A stretch of DNA of 9,592 bases from Lentisphaeria bacterium UBA1829. GTDB taxonomy: Bacteria; Verrucomicrobiota; Lentisphaeria; Victivallales; UBA1829. Of this stretch, positions 6,313 through 9,592 are shown piece by piece; the stretch's first letter is position 1; every line of letters starts with the position of its first letter. Below the pieces are notes generated by a model. The model did no database searches. It saw only the letters and a list, made by a program, of their open reading frames with translations, and was not told where the DNA came from. The position numbers and the translations under genes were made by a program. The stretch covers positions 7,620-17,211 of the forward strand of contig DDJH01000029.1 of assembly GCA_002338895.1 (NCBI GenBank), read 5' to 3'.

Positions 6313-7641
6313 TCATCCCTTCTCCGGAAAACCCTTCGGCGGAAAGAGCGTGTGCGCTTCCAGCGCGGAGATCTGTTTCAGATACTCCGGAATCGGGAGT
6401 TTCTCCTTTTTCTCCATCGCAATCCGTCGGCCCGTTTCCGCATTTCCCGCCAGAAGTTCCAGCGCCATGCATGCAAGAAGTTTGGAGGAGAGAAGATAGG
6501 CCTGCTCCGGATTCCCGATCCGGAAATCCGTCGAATGACACGCTCCCTCACAGCCGGGATAGTAGCCGTGAAGACTCGGAACGATCCGGCTCAAATCCCC
6601 CATGTCCGTACAGCCGGGCTGATAGTTCTGCTTGATCGAAATCCGGGCGCCCGGAACCAGTTCGGAGACACAGCGGCGGAACAGTTCACAAAGCGCATCG
6701 CTGTTCTTCAGAGGAGAACTGCCATGACGGGTCTCAATCTCGCACGACGTCTCCATCGCATACGCCGCTCCATTGAACGCCCGGTCGAAAAGACGGCTCA
6801 GCATCGCCAGCATCTCCGCCGATCCCCCCCGGAGCATATAGGAAAGTGTAACACGGTCCGGCACCACGTTGACCGCATCCCCCGCATGCGTCAGCAGTCC
6901 GTGCACGCGGACATACGGATCCGCCGTCCAACGGTCTTTCGTCAGCGCCAGCGCATGCTGTGCCAGATTCGCCGCGCTCATCGCGTTGATCCCCTCCTGC
7001 GGAAGCGCCGCATGGGAACTTTTCCCGTGAAAGGTGATCTCCTTCCGGAGATATCCGTTGAAATCGTTGACCGAAAAATCGCCGCCGGCATGATTCATCA
7101 GCGCAAGATCCACATCGTCAAAGACTCCGCAGCGGATCAGTTCCGGTTTCCCGCAGTCGAAGTGGATTTTCCCTTCCGCGCGGAGTCCTTTCACAAAATC
7201 CGGATCCAGCGTCTCCTCCGCCGGAACGCCGACCAGCGCAATCCGTCCGGAACAGGAGTCCGGAACCCCGGCGGCGGAAAGGCCGATCGCCGCCCCGACC
7301 AGCGAGGTGATGTGACTGTTGTGCCCGCACGCATGAACCGCTCCGGTGACAGGATCCGCCGCCGGATGCGCCGGAAGAATCAGGGCGTCCATCTCGCCGA
7401 GCAGAGCGACGGTCGGTCCCTCTTTCCCCGTCTCCAGATCCGCACGGAACCCCGTCACGGCAAGACCGCGTTTCACCTTCAGGCCCAGTTTTTCCAGTCG
7501 TTCCGCCGCTTTCTCCGCGGTCCGCACCTCGCGGTATCCGGGTTCCGGATGATTCCAGATGTCGGTTCCGAAGGCCATCACTTCTTCGCGATGGCGGTCA
7601 ATCTCCTCGCAGACCCGTGCTTTGAGTTCGTGCAGTTCCAT
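6313..7641 (-). CDS. M20D-family metallo-amidohydrolase (AbgB / IAA-amino acid hydrolase type)
   Basis: 442 aa, a usual length for the family. These are two-metal enzymes that split amide bonds of N-acyl amino acids or amino acid conjugates, usually in the cytoplasm; no signal peptide is seen. Likely metal ligands are C105 and H107 (ACGHN), E143 with neighbouring catalytic base E142 (VPAEET), H184 (LMNHAGG) and H369 (ACHSTDF). LLGEMDAL (80-87) and the dimerisation-domain stretch KSSHAALPQEGINAM (207-221) are also typical. The frame is open far upstream, but ATG 7641 is the start because AAAGGGAG lies 4 nt before it and family similarity begins there (HELKARVCEEIDRH). It follows the AraC-family gene by 71 bp on the same strand, and I see no strong promoter in that gap, so co-transcription is likely. 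Why it sits beside glycosidases is not clear; substrate unknown. Confidence 0.92.
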   Translation of the reverse strand: MELHELKARVCEEIDRHREEVMAFGTDIWNHPEPGYREVRTAEKAAERLEKLGLKVKRGLAVTGFRADLETGKEGPTVALLGEMDALILPAHPAADPVTGAVHACGHNSHITSLVGAAIGLSAAGVPDSCSGRIALVGVPAEETLDPDFVKGLRAEGKIHFDCGKPELIRCGVFDDVDLALMNHAGGDFSVNDFNGYLRKEITFHGKSSHAALPQEGINAMSAANLAQHALALTKDRWTADPYVRVHGLLTHAGDAVNVVPDRVTLSYMLRGGSAEMLAMLSRLFDRAFNGAAYAMETSCEIETRHGSSPLKNSDALCELFRRCVSELVPGARISIKQNYQPGCTDMGDLSRIVPSLHGYYPGCEGACHSTDFRIGNPEQAYLLSSKLLACMALELLAGNAETGRRIAMEKKEKLPIPEYLKQISALEAHTLFPPKGFPEKG

Positions 7642-7712
7642 AAGGCTCCCTTTCCGGATGAGAATCCTGTTGATCTGTCTCGGGGATACAGTAACATCGG
7701 GAAAAGAAGAAA

Positions 7713-8612
7713 TCAATCCGTTTCCCCGTTCGTTTTCGGGGAATCTTCGGGGGAGGGGGGAAGATCGTCGGAATCCGGATGAGGAGAGTTCATCTTTTCC
7801 TGTTCGTTCCGGCGGTACTGTGTCGGTGTGAATCCGGATTTCTCCTGGAAAAAGCGGCAGAACGAACTGACGTCGGGAATGCCGCATCGTTTTGCAATCT
7901 CCCGGATCGGCAGATTGCTTCCCCGGAGAAATGCTTCCGCAACATGGAATCTCCGGTTTCGGATCGCCTGTCCGGGTCGAGTTCCCAGATGGGTTTTGAA
8001 CAGTTCCACCAGAGTCGAACGGTGGATTCCGAGGCGGTCGGCAAGAAAATTGACGTTCAGATCCGGATTCGTCAGATTCTCCCGGATGATTTCCAGAGCG
8101 TTCCGGACCGGATCGCTCTCCGTTTTCGCCGTCCCTCCCGCCAGCGCAAGCAGACGGCACAGCAGCGCCGGCATGGAGCGGAACACCACCGGACTCGGAT
8201 CGCCGATCTTCGTTTGAATCTCCTCAAAAAGATCCAGCGGACACGGTCCCGCCGCATGCATCTTGCGCGAATAGCCGTACCCCTCGAAAAAGACGGTCGC
8301 CGCAGGCCCGTCAAACGCGATCCAGCGCACCTCCCATTGTTCGGAAAGAGCATGAAAGCTGTGACGCTCGTTCGGATAATAGAAAAAAACATCGTTCGGA
8401 AACAGCTGAAACGCCTCCTGAAACAGAATCACTTCACCGATGCCGTGCGTACACCAGATCATTTCGAAAAAAGGACTGTGAAGCTCCGTGGCACGCTCCC
8501 GGTATCCCTTTTCCATATTCTTGTACCCGATGCTCCGCACATAGACCGGAAGAGGAAAGGGCGTTTCCCGCGATTCGGGATTCACCCGCGTATAAATTCT
8601 GAACTGATTCAT
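7713..8612 (-). CDS. AraC-family transcriptional regulator with cupin-type sensor, divergent from the GH35 gene
   Basis: 299 aa. Residues 45-100 read as an AraC-type cupin sensor: FFEMIWCTHGIGEVILF, FPNDVFFYYPNERHSFH, WEVRWIAFDG, the pattern seen in regulators of sugar genes. Residues 168-268 carry two helix-turn-helix units (LNVNFLADRLGIHRSTLVELFK at 185-206; LPIREIAKRCGIPDVSSFCRFF at 234-255) and the closing EKSGFTPTQYRR signature. About 30 acidic, proline-rich, probably disordered residues follow. ATG 8612 is the only plausible start: an in-frame stop lies at 8637-8639 with no start codon between. Only a weak CGGA precedes it. It has its own good promoter and diverges from the GH35 gene, its most likely target, with a matching operator candidate in between. 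The amidohydrolase gene follows on the same strand. Confidence 0.94.
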   Translation of the reverse strand: MNQFRIYTRVNPESRETPFPLPVYVRSIGYKNMEKGYRERATELHSPFFEMIWCTHGIGEVILFQEAFQLFPNDVFFYYPNERHSFHALSEQWEVRWIAFDGPAATVFFEGYGYSRKMHAAGPCPLDLFEEIQTKIGDPSPVVFRSMPALLCRLLALAGGTAKTESDPVRNALEIIRENLTNPDLNVNFLADRLGIHRSTLVELFKTHLGTRPGQAIRNRRFHVAEAFLRGSNLPIREIAKRCGIPDVSSFCRFFQEKSGFTPTQYRRNEQEKMNSPHPDSDDLPPSPEDSPKTNGETD

Positions 8613-8665
8613 CCGACATTCCGTAAGTTGAAAACATCATTCTGCAAAAAAATCTTTCCGTTGAT

Positions 8666-8694
8666 AGTATATCCGTTCCTTCCGAAAATTTCAA
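8666..8694 (-). promoter_or_regulatory. Predicted sigma-70-type promoter of the second AraC-family gene
   Basis: On the minus strand, TTGAAA (8689-8694), exactly 17 bp, then TATACT (8666-8671): one mismatch from consensus in each box. The start would be near 8659, about 46 nt before ATG 8612. Confidence 0.65.
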
Positions 8695-8737
8695 ATCCGT
8701 ATGGAAAAATATCCCGGAAGGCCGTACCTGCCTGTTT

Positions 8738-8775
8738 GACAGAATCACAATATATCACGACAGATTGATGGTTGA
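8738..8775 (+). promoter_or_regulatory. Candidate AraC-type operator: 21-bp-spaced direct repeat overlapping the GH35 -35 box
   Basis: GACAGAATCAC (8738-8748) and GACAGATTGAT (8759-8769) match at 8 of 11 positions with a 21-bp offset. Between them, ATCAC recurs 10 bp apart (8744-8748 and 8754-8758). If half-sites are 17 bp, as at araI1-araI2, the second covers 8759-8775 and overlaps the -35 box (8772-8777) by 4 bp, the araBAD arrangement. The assignment to the neighbouring regulator is inference. Confidence 0.45.
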
Positions 8776-8800
8776 CGAATCCTCCTTTCCGCTGTACAAT
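8772..8800 (+). promoter_or_regulatory. Predicted sigma-70-type promoter of the GH35 beta-galactosidase gene
   Basis: TTGACG (8772-8777), 17-bp spacer, TACAAT (8795-8800): one mismatch from consensus in each box. Transcription would start near 8807, about 46 nt before the start codon. Confidence 0.7.
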
Positions 8801-8852
8801 GAAAGAAACAGAACCAACACAATCTCTTTCCAGAAAAAAAGGAGTTCTCATC

Positions 8853-9592
8853 ATGCAGCATACCATATCCATTCAGAAAAAAACATTCCTTGTGGACGGG
8901 AAACCAACCGTTTTCCGTTCCGGTTCGATGCACTATTTCCGAATCCATCCGGATTCCTGGGAGGATCGCCTGATCAAATTGAAACAGTGCGGACTGAACA
9001 CGGTGGAAACCTACCTGCCGTGGAATCTGCATGAGGAGACGGAAGGATGCTTCCAGTTTTCCGGCGGACTGGATATTGAACGCTATGTCCGTCTGGCGCA
9101 GTCGCTGGGACTGATGGTCATCCTGCGTCCGGGCCCCTACATCTGCTCGGAATGGGACTTCGGCGGACTGCCCGCCTGGCTGCTGAACAAACCGGGACTG
9201 CGGATCCGCTGCTGCAATCCTCCGTATCTGGATGCGGTGGACCGATACTTTTCCGTTCTGCTGCCGAAGCTGCGCAAACTCCAGTGGACCGAAGGCGGAC
9301 CCGTCGTGCTGATGCAGATCGAAAATGAATACGGCTCCGTCGGAAACGACACCCTCTATCTGAAACATCTTTACGAATTCTTCCGGAACGCCGGAATCAC
9401 GATTCCTCTTTTCATCTCCGACTGGGGAAGCGAAGCGGTCATGGAGTGCGGATCCCTCCCGGAGACGCTTCTGACCGTCAACTGCCCGAGTCATCCGGGA
9501 AATTTTCTGGATGCCGTTCAGAAAATCCGTCCGGAGACCCCGGAATTCATCATGGAGCTCTGGTCGGGCGTTTCCCATCGCTGTGAGGAATC
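8853..9592 (+). CDS. GH35 beta-galactosidase, N-terminal 246 residues (3' end outside the window)
   Basis: Hydrolyses terminal beta-galactosyl residues by a retaining mechanism. The GH35 barrel starts almost at residue 1: FRSGSMHYFRIHPDSWEDRL (21-40), CGLNTVETYLPWNLHE (46-61), LRPGPYICSEWDFGGLPAWL (91-110). Acid/base is E159 in QIENEYGS. The nucleophile is probably E235 in MELWSG, aligned with the GH35 TEFW-x-G motif. The following residues (VSHRCEE) lack the usual WFDHWG, so this is a divergent branch. There is no signal peptide, so it likely acts in the cytoplasm on imported oligosaccharides. ATG 8853 is chosen because AAAGGAG lies 8 nt upstream and similarity begins there. It is transcribed from its own promoter, divergent from an AraC-family gene that probably activates it. 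Codons and motifs are intact up to the window end. Confidence 0.95.
   Translation, partial: MQHTISIQKKTFLVDGKPTVFRSGSMHYFRIHPDSWEDRLIKLKQCGLNTVETYLPWNLHEETEGCFQFSGGLDIERYVRLAQSLGLMVILRPGPYICSEWDFGGLPAWLLNKPGLRIRCCNPPYLDAVDRYFSVLLPKLRKLQWTEGGPVVLMQIENEYGSVGNDTLYLKHLYEFFRNAGITIPLFISDWGSEAVMECGSLPETLLTVNCPSHPGNFLDAVQKIRPETPEFIMELWSGVSHRCEE

Larger units (their letters stand above)
8613..8852. promoter_or_regulatory. Divergent control region between AraC-family gene and GH35 gene
   Basis: 240 bp without a supported gene. It contains one sigma-70-type promoter per direction and a direct-repeat operator candidate between them. Both untranslated leaders would be about 45 nt, and I see no riboswitch-like fold in them by eye. 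Confidence 0.7.

Noticed and set aside
7674..7679. Third GACAGA word, between the second AraC gene and the amidohydrolase gene
   Set aside because: A single six-base word without a 21-bp partner; such words are expected a few times in this length and one also occurs inside the first AraC gene.
6352..7782. Plus-strand open frame of 476 codons opposite the amidohydrolase
   Set aside because: Arg-rich translation with no recognisable motif, while the minus strand holds an intact M20D gene with all metal ligands.
7642..8160. N-terminal extension of the amidohydrolase frame
   Set aside because: The frame is open upstream to 8160, but it overlaps the AraC-family gene in another frame, its translation is low-complexity, and ATG 7641 has a good ribosome binding site and matches the family start.
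7779..8768. Plus-strand open frame of 329 codons across the second AraC gene
   Set aside because: Antisense shadow: the opposite strand encodes a full AraC-family protein with both helix-turn-helix units.
8745..9578. Minus-strand open frame of 277 codons opposite the GH35 gene
   Set aside because: It would cover the GH35 promoter and gene. The plus strand has clear GH35 motifs and a ribosome binding site, and this frame has none.

Overview
The window looks like a chromosomal segment of a Lentisphaerota bacterium (Victivallis-like; phylum call by inference). The main evidence is the gene at 4473-5207. It has the short charged leader plus [20 protein letters not shown] prepilin helix and the C-terminal H-X9-DG motif typical of the very large pseudopilin-like families of Lentisphaerae and Planctomycetes. 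Coding DNA is G+C rich and full of the palindrome TCCGGA; the main intergenic regions are AT-rich. No tRNA, rRNA, CRISPR array, transposase or phage gene was seen.

Left part, minus strand (about 1-5207): a tight three-gene operon read right to left. It encodes a pseudopilin-like protein, a secreted protein with a CBM9-like sugar-binding domain, and a very large secreted GH13 alpha-glucan hydrolase. Gaps are only 6 and 16 bp. The GH13 frame is open for all 1177 codons from its start at 3532 to the left edge and continues outside the window.

Centre: an AT-rich divergent control region (5208-5382) separates this operon from an AraC-family regulator read rightwards (5383-6285). That regulator converges, across 27 bp, on an M20D-type metallo-amidohydrolase (6313-7641, minus). 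A second AraC-family regulator (7713-8612, minus) lies upstream of the amidohydrolase and is probably co-transcribed with it.

Right part: a second divergent control region (8613-8852) holds two good sigma-70-type promoters back to back. One drives the second AraC gene and one drives a GH35 beta-galactosidase that runs off the right edge. A direct repeat with 21-bp spacing sits just upstream of, and overlaps, the GH35 -35 box, the same geometry as the AraC sites at araBAD.

Taken together this is two back-to-back carbohydrate-use modules, each with its own AraC-family regulator. One has a secreted alpha-glucan enzyme paired with a pseudopilin and a sugar-binding partner. The other has a beta-galactosidase without a signal peptide, with an amidohydrolase beside the regulator. 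There is no SusC/SusD pair or transporter in view.
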